A stretch of 64,000 nucleotides of DNA from the NCBI RefSeq assembly GCF_023242945.1, contig NZ_JALKFT010000004.1:62001-126000 (forward strand), given 5' to 3'. The DNA is from Frankia umida. GTDB taxonomy: Bacteria > Actinomycetota > Actinomycetes > Frankiales > Frankiaceae. Below are positions 44,243 through 51,283 of this stretch, piece by piece. Every line of letters begins with the position of its first letter. Within the stretch, counting starts at the first letter, position 1. Under the pieces are notes generated by a model that did no database searches, had not been told where the DNA came from, and saw nothing but the letters and a program-made list of their open reading frames with translations. Position numbers and translations under genes: made by a program.

Positions 44243-44685
44243 CAGCTCACCTCGCTGTGATCGGCGGCCCGGCCGACGCTCAGCAGGGTGCGCAGATACC
44301 CCGGCGGGACGGACTCGCCGACCATGACGCCGTCCACCTCGACCCAGGCGTGCGCGGCGAACGGGGCGAGCGAACGCACCCCCACACACCAGGTCGGCAC
44401 GGTTCCGGACAGCCGGCACATCAGCATCGTCGCGATCGAACGGGGCACGCAGCCGCGGGCACCGCGGCAGGTCAGGCTCACCGCCATCACCGCCTGGCGG
44501 GCCGCGAGGGCCTGGTCGTAGTCGGCGGGCCGGGCGCCGCGGGCCAGCCGGGCCAGTACCCGGCGGATGCGCGCGGGCTGCTGGGTGGCGAGCACCCGTG
44601 CCGCGCCGACGGCCGCCCTCGCACCGACCCACCGCAGCGGACCGAGGGTGACCTCCGGACGTTCCAGGGTCATCGGCGTACTCAT
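44242..44685 (-). CDS. Lasso peptide biosynthesis B2 leader protease
   Basis: 147-residue transglutaminase-like Cys protease of the McjB C-terminal family, which cuts off the leader of the precursor. The catalytic Cys lies in LTCRGARGCVPRSIATMLMC, and the His and Asp in AAHAWVEVDGVMVGES, the standard triad context. The length fits stand-alone B2 proteins of actinobacteria. ATG 44685 overlaps the B1 stop (ATGA); the frame is open upstream, but the family sequence starts here. Its stop overlaps the exporter ATG. Confidence 0.92.
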   Translation of the reverse strand: MSTPMTLERPEVTLGPLRWVGARAAVGAARVLATQQPARIRRVLARLARGARPADYDQALAARQAVMAVSLTCRGARGCVPRSIATMLMCRLSGTVPTWCVGVRSLAPFAAHAWVEVDGVMVGESVPPGYLRTLLSVGRAADHSEVS

Positions 44686-45182
44686 CGGTGCCGCCGTAGC
44701 CTCGAGCGCAGCCTCGCCCCGGGACCTGTGGCGGAACGAGGCCGGTCCCCGCTCGGACGCGCGTGGTCGCTGCTGGGACGCGACGGCCGGGCCGTGGCGG
44801 GCCGGACCGTCGCGGGCCAGGCCGTTCGGCTGGTCGCGGGACGCGGCAGCCGTCCCCCGGCCATGCCGTCGCCGACCGGACGTTCCCCCGCCGCGGGACC
44901 AGGCAGCTCGACGTCGCGGTGGTCGGCGGCGTCGTCGATCAGGCCGACGTCGGTGAGCTGCGCCAGCAGGCCCTCCACGTCCCGGCGGGCGATGTCCGGG
45001 TCGACGTCGCCCGTGGCGCACAACCGCCGGGTCGCGGCCGTCACGTCCCCACCGGCCAGTAACACCCCCAGGACGAGATCGCCGGACGGGTTGAGCGTCC
45101 AGTACTGCCCGTTGTTGGTGTGCAGCAACACCGCGCCGTACTCGGTCGGCGCCCGTACGACGTCGGAACGCAACCTCACCAT
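44682..45182 (-). CDS. Lasso peptide B1 (PqqD-like, RRE) with long tail
   Basis: 166-residue precursor-recognition protein. Residues 1-85 are the PqqD/RRE fold that binds the leader and presents it to B2 and C (VVRAPTEYGAVLLHTNNGQY, WTLNPSGDLVLGVLLAGGDV, LLAQLTDVGLIDDA). Stand-alone B1 proteins are usually about 80-90 residues. Here about 80 extra Pro/Arg/Ala/Ser-rich residues follow, reaching to the B2 start. The tail may be a relic of a B1-B2 linker or may simply be a disordered extension. ATG 45182 has GGGAGGAG upstream. It overlaps the cyclase stop by 7 nt. Confidence 0.88.
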   Translation of the reverse strand: MVRLRSDVVRAPTEYGAVLLHTNNGQYWTLNPSGDLVLGVLLAGGDVTAATRRLCATGDVDPDIARRDVEGLLAQLTDVGLIDDAADHRDVELPGPAAGERPVGDGMAGGRLPRPATSRTAWPATVRPATARPSRPSSDHARPSGDRPRSATGPGARLRSRLRRHR

Positions 45183-47041
45183 GTCGGCTCCTCCCGGTCG
45201 GTCAGCTGGCGGCTGGCGGCCTGGGCACGTAGCCAGGCGTCGGTGGCGATGGTCGGCTGCAACGCCTCGGCCCGATGGTCGGGGACGGCCCCGGCTCGGC
45301 ACGCCTGGCGCAGCAGGTCCACCTCGATCAGCCCGAGTTCGGCCAGCGGCGACTCGTCGCACAGCTTCACCAGCGCGCCACGGTTGGCGCGCAGTCCCTG
45401 GTCCTCCTCGGTGGAGGCGTCCGCCTTGGTCCGCCGGCGCAGGCATTCGGCCGGCACCACCGGGCGCATCGCCTCCTTGAGCAGCGGCTTGTACTCCCAG
45501 GGCGAGGCGCGCAGCTCGGGCCGCACCGCCAGCGCCGCGCGCACGACCCGCTCGTCGTAGAACGGCGCGGCCAACGGCGGTCCCGTGGCGTCCGCGATCT
45601 GGTCGAAGCCGCGGAACACCGCGGCGCCGGCCCGCAGCGTGAACAGGTCGAGGTGCCCGGCCCGCGTCTCGGCCAGGGGCAGGGCCTGCTCGGCCGCTGT
45701 CGCGAAGGCCCGCGCGACGAGTTCGAGGGCGTCCGCGGTGAGCCAGCCTGGCACCACGGGCGGCGACGTCCAGTCCAGCGCCGTGACGTACGGCCAGGTC
45801 CGTCGTCCAACCGGCGGGGTCGGGTAGCCCGCCCGGGCGGCGTTCAGCACACGGGACATGTCGCGCAGGCAGTCGCGGTAGCCGCGGCCGCGCATCATCC
45901 GCAGGCTCGCCGCCCACGGCCAACCCTCCTGGGCCCGGTAGCCCCGCAGCTGACGCAGCGCCAGCGTCGGGCGACGCCGCAGCAGGGCCGGCAGATGGTT
46001 CGGTGTCCCGCCCACCAGTTCGTCGCCGCCGAAACCGGTCAGGTGCAGCCGGGGCGCGTACAGCGCGAGCCGATCAAGCCCGGCCAGCAGCTTCGCCCGG
46101 TCGACGAGGCCGACGAACGGTCGGTCGGTGGCGGGACCGGGTTCGCCGATGCGGTCGTAGACCAGCGGCAGGTCGGCCGCGGGCAGGGTCTCCCGGGTCA
46201 GGTTCGGCAGGGACGCGGCCAGACGCGCGGCCCACACCGGATCATCATCGCCGGGATCGCGGGCGAGGCCGGTCAGGGCGACGATGTCGGCCGGTCCGCG
46301 GGCCGCCAGCGCGCACACCGCACTCGAGTCCAGGCCACCGGAAAGGTCGGCGCTGACGGTCCGGCCCCCCGCGACCCGTACCGCCACCGCCTCGGCCAGC
46401 GCCGTACGCAGCACCGCCGCGCCCTCCGCGCGGGAACGCACCGCGGCCGGCGCCCGCCACCAGCGAGCCGTACGCGACCGGCCGTCGCGGTCGATGCAGA
46501 GATACTCCTGTGGCGCCACCGCTGTCACACCGGTGAACGGCACCAGGTCGTCGAGCGGATGCGGCGGGGACGGGTCGAGCAGCGCCAACGCCAGCGCCAT
46601 GCGATCGAGTCCGGCCCCGCACAGCCCGGCCAGCACATCGGCGCGGTCCGCGGCCAGCAGGTCGGCACCGACCCGCGCGGTGAAGATCCGCCGGGTGCCG
46701 CTCGCCGTTCCCTGGAGGCGCTGCTGCCCGTCGATCTCGGCGATCAGATGGTAGTCACCGGCGATCTCGCGGCCAAGGTCGAGACTGTGCACGTCGCGCG
46801 CGGCGACCAGCAGTCCCAGCAACCGGGCGGGCCGCACCGCCGCGCAGCCGACCAGCGCGACCTGGCGGCGGCCGGCCGTGACACTGACCATGGCCGCCGC
46901 CGGCCAGTCCCCGACGATCCAGGGTCGACCTGAGCGGTGTCGCACCATCTGATGCGCCCCCGCCGGCATCGCCACCTGCTCACGGTCGGGCAGGACGACG
47001 AACCAGCAGGCCGGACGGCGCAGCGATGCGGATGTCGTCAC
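45176..47041 (-). CDS. Lasso cyclase (asparagine synthetase-like, C protein)
   Basis: 621-residue ATP-dependent macrolactam synthetase. It adenylates the side-chain acid of the precursor core and joins it to the N-terminal Gly amine. The N-terminal part is a degenerate glutamine-amidotransferase-like domain, lacking the catalytic Cys2 of true AsnB. The C-terminal part has the PP-loop SADLSGGLDSSAVCALA, LHLTGFGGDELVGGTPNHLP and a late segment FYDERVVRAALAVRPELRAS plus WEYKPLLKEAMR. GTG 47041 lies 17 nt after the precursor stop. Confidence 0.93.
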   Translation of the reverse strand: MTTSASLRRPACWFVVLPDREQVAMPAGAHQMVRHRSGRPWIVGDWPAAAMVSVTAGRRQVALVGCAAVRPARLLGLLVAARDVHSLDLGREIAGDYHLIAEIDGQQRLQGTASGTRRIFTARVGADLLAADRADVLAGLCGAGLDRMALALALLDPSPPHPLDDLVPFTGVTAVAPQEYLCIDRDGRSRTARWWRAPAAVRSRAEGAAVLRTALAEAVAVRVAGGRTVSADLSGGLDSSAVCALAARGPADIVALTGLARDPGDDDPVWAARLAASLPNLTRETLPAADLPLVYDRIGEPGPATDRPFVGLVDRAKLLAGLDRLALYAPRLHLTGFGGDELVGGTPNHLPALLRRRPTLALRQLRGYRAQEGWPWAASLRMMRGRGYRDCLRDMSRVLNAARAGYPTPPVGRRTWPYVTALDWTSPPVVPGWLTADALELVARAFATAAEQALPLAETRAGHLDLFTLRAGAAVFRGFDQIADATGPPLAAPFYDERVVRAALAVRPELRASPWEYKPLLKEAMRPVVPAECLRRRTKADASTEEDQGLRANRGALVKLCDESPLAELGLIEVDLLRQACRAGAVPDHRAEALQPTIATDAWLRAQAASRQLTDREEPTW

Positions 47042-47058
47042 CTCGCTGTCCGCCGCGC

Positions 47059-47304
47059 TCAGAAGAAGAATCCGCCGGCGACGAATCCCCCGCCACCGCC
47101 GAATCCCGCCCCGCCGAAACCACCTCCACCGTCACAGCCGCCACCGCAGCCGTAGGAGTAGCCGAAACGGCGGTAGAAGTAGTCATGCCCCCAGCCCCAA
47201 CGGCCCCGGGTGACCTCCGTGAACCGACCGGCGGTTGACAGCCGCGGGTGCTCGTAGGCCTGATCATAGTTCGGCTCGTATGTTCGCTCATGGGTGACAG
47301 TCAT
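47059..47304 (-). CDS. Lasso peptide precursor (A), extended Gly-rich core
   Basis: 81-residue precursor. The leader (1-33) holds a perfect actinobacterial lasso motif YxxPxLxxxGxFxxxT, seen as YEHPRLSTAGRFTEVTR, with Thr at the -2 position. The predicted core starts at Gly34 and reads GRWGWGHDYFYRRFGY..., so Gly1 and Asp8 would form an 8-residue macrolactam ring. The core continues for 48 residues (47062-47205), far beyond the usual 15-26, with 22 Gly, a CGGGC pair (core Cys20 and Cys24) and a final GGFFF. The tail may be kept, trimmed or structural; that is unknown. ATG 47304 follows GGAAGGGG. Confidence 0.85.
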   Translation of the reverse strand: MTVTHERTYEPNYDQAYEHPRLSTAGRFTEVTRGRWGWGHDYFYRRFGYSYGCGGGCDGGGGFGGAGFGGGGGFVAGGFFF

Positions 47305-47369
47305 GTCCGTTACCCCTTCCGATGCGCGTTTCCCCCGATGTCCCACGCGAAGGGATGCCCCGGACGGGT

Positions 47370-48419
47370 TCAGCGCCGGTTCACCGTGGCGACCGGAGCC
47401 GTGTCGGTGGGCGACCCGGACTCCAGCACCTGCCGGTGGACGCGGCGCAGCTCCGCACCAGGCTCGATGCCCAGTTCGGTGACCAGCCGGCGGTACACCT
47501 CCCGGTACTCGTGCAGCGCCTCGGCCCGCCGTCCGGTGCGTTCCAGGGCGGTCAGCAGCTGCGCCCACAACCGTTCCCGGGTGGGAAACTCGACGGTCAG
47601 CGCCCGCAGCGCCGGCAGGACCGCATCCGTCTCGCCGAGGGCCAGGCGCGCGTCGATGAGCTCCTCGCGGGCCGCCCAGCGCGCCTCGTCCAGACGCAGG
47701 CTCTCCGCGCCGCCCACCTCCGCCGGCAGCTCGTCGAACGCGTTGCCGCGCCACCAGCCCAGGGCCTGCTCGAACAGTTCCGCGGCCGGACGCCACCGGC
47801 CCTCACGCGCCGCCTGGCGGCCCGCGGCGACGACCCGCTCGAAGCGCAGCACGTCGAACTCGTCCGCGTCGACGAGCAGCCGGTACTCCCCCGGCCGGCT
47901 TTCGATCCGCCCCGGCCCGACCGGACGACGCAGCACCGACGCCCGCGGCCCGACCACCGTGACCGCCTCCCGTTCCTCGGCGGCACCGCCCGGCGGCGGC
48001 AGAGTGTGCCGCAGCTCCGAGAGATAGGTCTTGATGTTGCCCATCGCCGAGCGAGGCGGCGCGTCCTGCCACAGGGCCAGCCGCAACTGTTCGACGGACG
48101 TCCAGCGCCCCGGGTGCACCAGCATGGCCAGCAGCAGCACCCGTTTCTTCTGCTGGTCGATGCGTATCCGCTCGCCGGAGGCCCGCCACACCTCCAACGG
48201 CCCGAGCGCGGCGAACAGCATCCCGGCCCCCGGCTCCGCCCGTCCACCGGCACGGGTGTCACCACGGTCGCCCGCCCGACCCGCTGGCCGGGCCGCGGAC
48301 CCGAGGGCCCAACCGTTCCTGGGCACCGGACCGTTCCCCGACGCCGGACTTCCGCGCAGCGCCGGGCTGCTCGTGGGCGCCGAGCTACTGCCCGACGCCC
48401 ACCTGCCACCGTCGACCAT
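47370..48419 (-). CDS. SARP-family transcriptional activator
   Basis: Cluster-type regulator with an OmpR-like winged helix followed by a bacterial transcriptional activation (BTAD) domain. The DNA-binding part shows FAALGPLEVWRASGERIRID, KKRVLLLAMLVHPGRWTSVE and GNIKTYLSELRHTL. The BTAD part shows WWRGNAFDELP, LRLDEARWAAREELIDARLA and EALHEYREVYRRLVTELGIE. There is no NB-ARC or TPR region, so it is a short SARP. I chose ATG 48419 with GAGGA 5 nt upstream; 48491 and 48221 are in-frame alternatives. Its stop is 65 nt before the precursor ATG on the same strand, so it probably activates the lasso operon. Confidence 0.87.
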   Translation of the reverse strand: MVDGGRWASGSSSAPTSSPALRGSPASGNGPVPRNGWALGSAARPAGRAGDRGDTRAGGRAEPGAGMLFAALGPLEVWRASGERIRIDQQKKRVLLLAMLVHPGRWTSVEQLRLALWQDAPPRSAMGNIKTYLSELRHTLPPPGGAAEEREAVTVVGPRASVLRRPVGPGRIESRPGEYRLLVDADEFDVLRFERVVAAGRQAAREGRWRPAAELFEQALGWWRGNAFDELPAEVGGAESLRLDEARWAAREELIDARLALGETDAVLPALRALTVEFPTRERLWAQLLTALERTGRRAEALHEYREVYRRLVTELGIEPGAELRRVHRQVLESGSPTDTAPVATVNRR

Positions 48420-48626
48420 GATGATCCTCGTCGGTCGGAGACCCTCCGTAAACGGACGATCCGCACCGGACGGACCCCGCTGTCGCGCCATCGCCCGGGG
48501 ACCGGCGGCCCCGCTGGGCCGGTGCAGGAATACCCAGCCTGGACGTGGGGTAGTCCATCACCGACACCGGATCAGCCCAGGTCCGAGCCCAGGCCCGAGC
48601 GGGAGGTCCGGACGCGGCGTCCGGAT

Positions 48627-49385
48627 CTAGAGTCCGAGTCGGGCCCGGGTCTGCGGACCGACCACGCCGTCGGCGATCAGGCCATGCTTGAGCTGGTAGT
48701 CCTTGACCATGTGGTTGGTCTGGTAGCCGAACTGGCCGTCCACGGCGATCGGGTAGCCGAGGTTCGCCAGCCGCTGCTGGATCTGCCGGACGTCCAGGCG
48801 GAAGCCCCGTCCGCTGGCCAGCGACGGGTAACCGCTCGTCGTCGCGGCCACCGACGTGGCCGTCGACGCCTTCGGTGACGGCGTGTAGGCAATGGTGCGG
48901 ACGCTCAGCCCGCCGGACACCGCCGCCGCGGCCGAGGCGCCGCGGGACTGGAACCGGGCGTACATGCCATTGGTGTACGTGCTCCAGGCCCGAACCCCCT
49001 GGTTGACGCAGACCGTGCGCGCCGCCCAGGCGTTGGTGCTCGGGTCGTACAGGTTGCGCCCACCGACCCAGCCGCCGTGTGCCCGCATGTTGATCTGCCA
49101 CAGACCGCGGGAGTCCTCACCGACGGTGGCGTGCGCGTAGGGGTTGCCGCCGGACTCGGCCAGGGCCACCGCGACCCAGGTCCCCAGCGACGCTCCGCCG
49201 CAGCCCGCCAGGCCCGCGTTCGCCGCCAGCCGGGCGATCTGCACATCCGAGACCGTGCTGGTCGTCGCCGCGCTGGCCGGGTTCGCCGTGGCGAGCATGC
49301 TCGCGCCCGCGCCGAGCACCCCGATCGCCGCGACGGTGGCGCCGCGACGCCGGTTCGAAGCCTTCCGATGCTTTCCCTTGGCCAT
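48627..49385 (-). CDS. Secreted lysozyme-like/peptidoglycan-binding protein
   Basis: 252-residue cell-wall enzyme. It has a signal peptide (basic start, GATVAAIGVLGAGASML, cut near PASA-A at 39-40). A lysozyme/transglycosylase-like domain follows, with a likely catalytic Glu77 in WVAVALAESGGNPYAHATVG and GLWQINMRAHGGW. A PG_binding_1 domain ends the protein at about 190-252 (RGFRLDVRQIQQRLANLGYP, DGVVGPQTRARL). It resembles autolysins of the Rpf/SLT group. ATG 49385 is preceded by a weak AGAGA. A c-di-AMP riboswitch on the same strand lies about 650 nt upstream, the usual regulatory partner of such genes in actinobacteria. Confidence 0.88.
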   Translation of the reverse strand: MAKGKHRKASNRRRGATVAAIGVLGAGASMLATANPASAATTSTVSDVQIARLAANAGLAGCGGASLGTWVAVALAESGGNPYAHATVGEDSRGLWQINMRAHGGWVGGRNLYDPSTNAWAARTVCVNQGVRAWSTYTNGMYARFQSRGASAAAAVSGGLSVRTIAYTPSPKASTATSVAATTSGYPSLASGRGFRLDVRQIQQRLANLGYPIAVDGQFGYQTNHMVKDYQLKHGLIADGVVGPQTRARLGL

Positions 49386-49471
49386 TCTCTGACATCTCGT
49401 TTCGGTGTCGTGGAGCACGGTGGTGGAAATAGAGTCCGACTTCCATCGGAAGCCATTCGGACGGCTTCACC

Positions 49472-49485
49472 GCCCATTAATGGGC
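49472..49485. promoter_or_regulatory. 14-bp palindrome upstream of the hydrolase gene
   Basis: GCCCATTAATGGGC is a perfect palindrome 87 bp before the ATG of the secreted hydrolase, in a locally AT-rich patch. It could be an operator of a dimeric regulator or part of a second promoter downstream of the riboswitch. The function is inferred from symmetry and position only. Confidence 0.4.
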
Positions 49486-50033
49486 AGCACTGAACATTGG
49501 GCTTTTATGAGCCCGTAATGGAAACAGAAAAGGCCGTTGACGAGTGCTGTCGCGACAGGTTCCAGCCCGCATCGCACTCGCAAAGGAAATCCCGCGCCGG
49601 ATACGGAGACCGCCAACGACGACGACGGAGCGGTCAGGACTCCGGTTCGACCCCGGTTCGAGGTCGGTTCGAGGTCACAGCGACGCGGCGAAAGGGCCAG
49701 CCCCGTTCCTCCCGGCCCGGCCGCCAACCAGCCCGACCGGCATCCGGCCGAGGACACACATGGCGGCCAGGAACCCGAAACGCGACCGACCGGACGACTG
49801 AAGGCCAGCGCACGCGGCTACGCACTCGCCGCTGGCCGTGCCACCAGGAATGCTGCGACACCGACAGTGTCGCGGCGCACCGGAGCGTGGATCACTCGTC
49901 CGGGATAACGGACCGACGTCAGGCGCGGCGCGTCAGGCCAATGCGCACAGCGGCATCATGGCCGGCCCCGCACGCGTCGACCCAGGCGTATGGATGGTGG
50001 AGAATCCCGGTATCCGGGCATGCCTGATCCTTC

Positions 50034-50212
50034 CCGTACGCCTACGGAGTTAGCTGTCGGGTGCGGGCCGGGAAGCCCGGTCATCCGCGCACGGATGACT
50101 TAACCCCGAGGGCGACCAGCGACTCTGGTCACCCGGTGGAACCTGGTTCCCCCGCTTCTGCCCTGAATGGTCTGGAGGGAGCTTCGAACCGTGGGCAGAA
50201 CTCGGCGTCGGC
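50034..50212 (-). promoter_or_regulatory. c-di-AMP riboswitch (ydaO-yuaA type)
   Basis: Read on the minus strand, the conserved pieces occur in order. An outer stem GACGCC (5') pairs with GGCGT (3'), GGGGGAACC (50145-50153) precedes a hairpin GACCAGAGTCGCTGGTC, then come GGGGTTAA (50100-50107) and a GTCATCCG/CGGATGAC hairpin. The near-universal 3' block ACCCGACAGCTAACTCC (50046-50062) closes it. This matches the ydaO-yuaA class, which binds cyclic di-AMP and usually turns off expression of cell-wall hydrolases and osmolyte systems. The downstream gene on this strand is the secreted lysozyme-like protein at 48627-49385. Confidence 0.85.
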
Positions 50213-50570
50213 TCGAAGCTTGCGTGGTGCTCCGCCACCGTAGCGAACTACTCAGGGTAGTGACAAGTACCAGTTCGGCCCGAAACTGGCCACCCAGTCG
50301 TGACGTTCCGTGCAGAGAGCTGCGACACAGCAACAATCAGACATCGATTCGGGCGGCTCTTCGCCCACCGCACCAGAAATACTCGCCCGAGTGACAGCCG
50401 GCCACGCCCCAGACGCGACAGACGGGCCCGCCCCCAGCGCCCAGGACCCGAGGGTTCGCCACACTCCGCGGCAGGTCACCGAAGCGGGCCACAACGCCCG
50501 ATCATGACACGACACCAGATCTTGACATCGGACCTCGGCCCTTCACCACACCCCAGAAGATCAGATCAAG

Positions 50571-50637
50571 GCACACCGAACGGCGAACGGCGGCCCGCGG
50601 CGGACAACTGTCCGTCCGTGGGCCGCCGTCGGTGTGC
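50571..50637 (-). terminator. Strong hairpin terminator after the copper-protein gene
   Basis: Nested perfect stems: outer GCACACCGA (50571-50579) with TCGGTGTGC (50629-50637), middle ACGGCGGCCC with GGGCCGCCGT, and inner CGGAC with GTCCG around a 4-nt loop. It lies about 110 nt downstream of the minus-strand copper-protein stop and insulates the riboswitch leader from it. Confidence 0.7.
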
Positions 50638-50744
50638 GAAAGCAGCAGTCATGCCTGTACTGGTTCAGCACGTGCAGTGGATCAGTGCCAGCCATGGATC
50701 GCGGGTGGCACGGATCGGGTTCGCGGCAGAGCCGCGAGGCGCGG

Positions 50745-51101
50745 TCAGGCCGCGGCACCGGCCATGGCGGTGCAGCTGTCCATGCACGACCGGCAGGCCC
50801 GGGCAAGCCGGGTGAGCTGCGCGTCGCGCGGCATCTTCTCGCACATGTCGGCGGTGGCGCCGCAGATGCGTGCGCACATCGCGCACATGTCAGCACGCAT
50901 CGGCGACATACGGCACATCATGTCGGCGCAGGTCCGGGTGATGGCGGCGCAGTCCATCATCAGGCGCAGGTCCGCGGCGTCCATCATCGAGCCGGGCATG
51001 TCCATACAGTACGAGATTGTCTCCTCGCATAGCGTCGAGCACGACATGCACTCATCAATGGCCTTGCGCATGGTCTCGCTGATTTTTTCGGCGTGCTGCA
51101 T
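50745..51101 (-). CDS. Cys-rich four-helix-bundle copper-binding protein (Csp-like)
   Basis: 118-residue protein with 14 Cys and many Met, spaced along helices as CxxxC and CxxC-type pairs (IDECMSCSTLCEETISYCM, DMCAMCARICGATADMC, ARACRSCMDSC). This is the pattern of copper storage proteins that line a four-helix bundle with Cys and bind many Cu(I) ions. No signal peptide is seen, so it is likely the cytosolic Csp3-like type. ATG 51101 has GGAGGTG 5 nt upstream; the frame is open 10 codons more. Confidence 0.85.
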   Translation of the reverse strand: MQHAEKISETMRKAIDECMSCSTLCEETISYCMDMPGSMMDAADLRLMMDCAAITRTCADMMCRMSPMRADMCAMCARICGATADMCEKMPRDAQLTRLARACRSCMDSCTAMAGAAA

Positions 51102-51283
51102 GGGACACCTCCGATATGCGGGCGGCAACACTGGCGCCGCCTCGGAAACCCGCCGCTGGCGGGTGTTCGGGCATCCCTGACGATAGCTCTGGTCAACGAA
51201 ACCGCATCCCGGGCCGGCGACATTTCCGGCCCGATGGAATCGGGGCTGAAAAGTGGTGGAAAACGATGATCTGACTGCGGAGG

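Larger units (their letters stand above)
42284..48419 (-). other. Lasso peptide biosynthetic gene cluster
   Basis: Six minus-strand genes: SARP regulator, precursor A, asparagine-synthetase-like cyclase C, PqqD-like B1, transglutaminase-like protease B2 and ABC exporter D. Spacing is A-C 17 nt, C-B1 7-nt overlap, B1-B2 4-nt overlap (ATGA) and B2-D 1-nt overlap (TGATG), so A-C-B1-B2-D is one operon. This gene set is sufficient by family knowledge to make and export a lasso peptide. The precursor is unusual (see its entry). Confidence 0.9.
49386..50744. other. Long leader/intergenic region with riboswitch and terminator
   Basis: 1.36 kb between the secreted hydrolase and the copper-protein gene, both on the minus strand. 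From upstream to downstream on that strand it holds a strong terminator hairpin (50571-50637), the c-di-AMP riboswitch (about 50034-50212), a small hairpin CCCGGTATCCGGG (50006-50018) and a 14-bp palindrome GCCCATTAATGGGC (49472-49485). No protein gene is supported. Confidence 0.6.
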
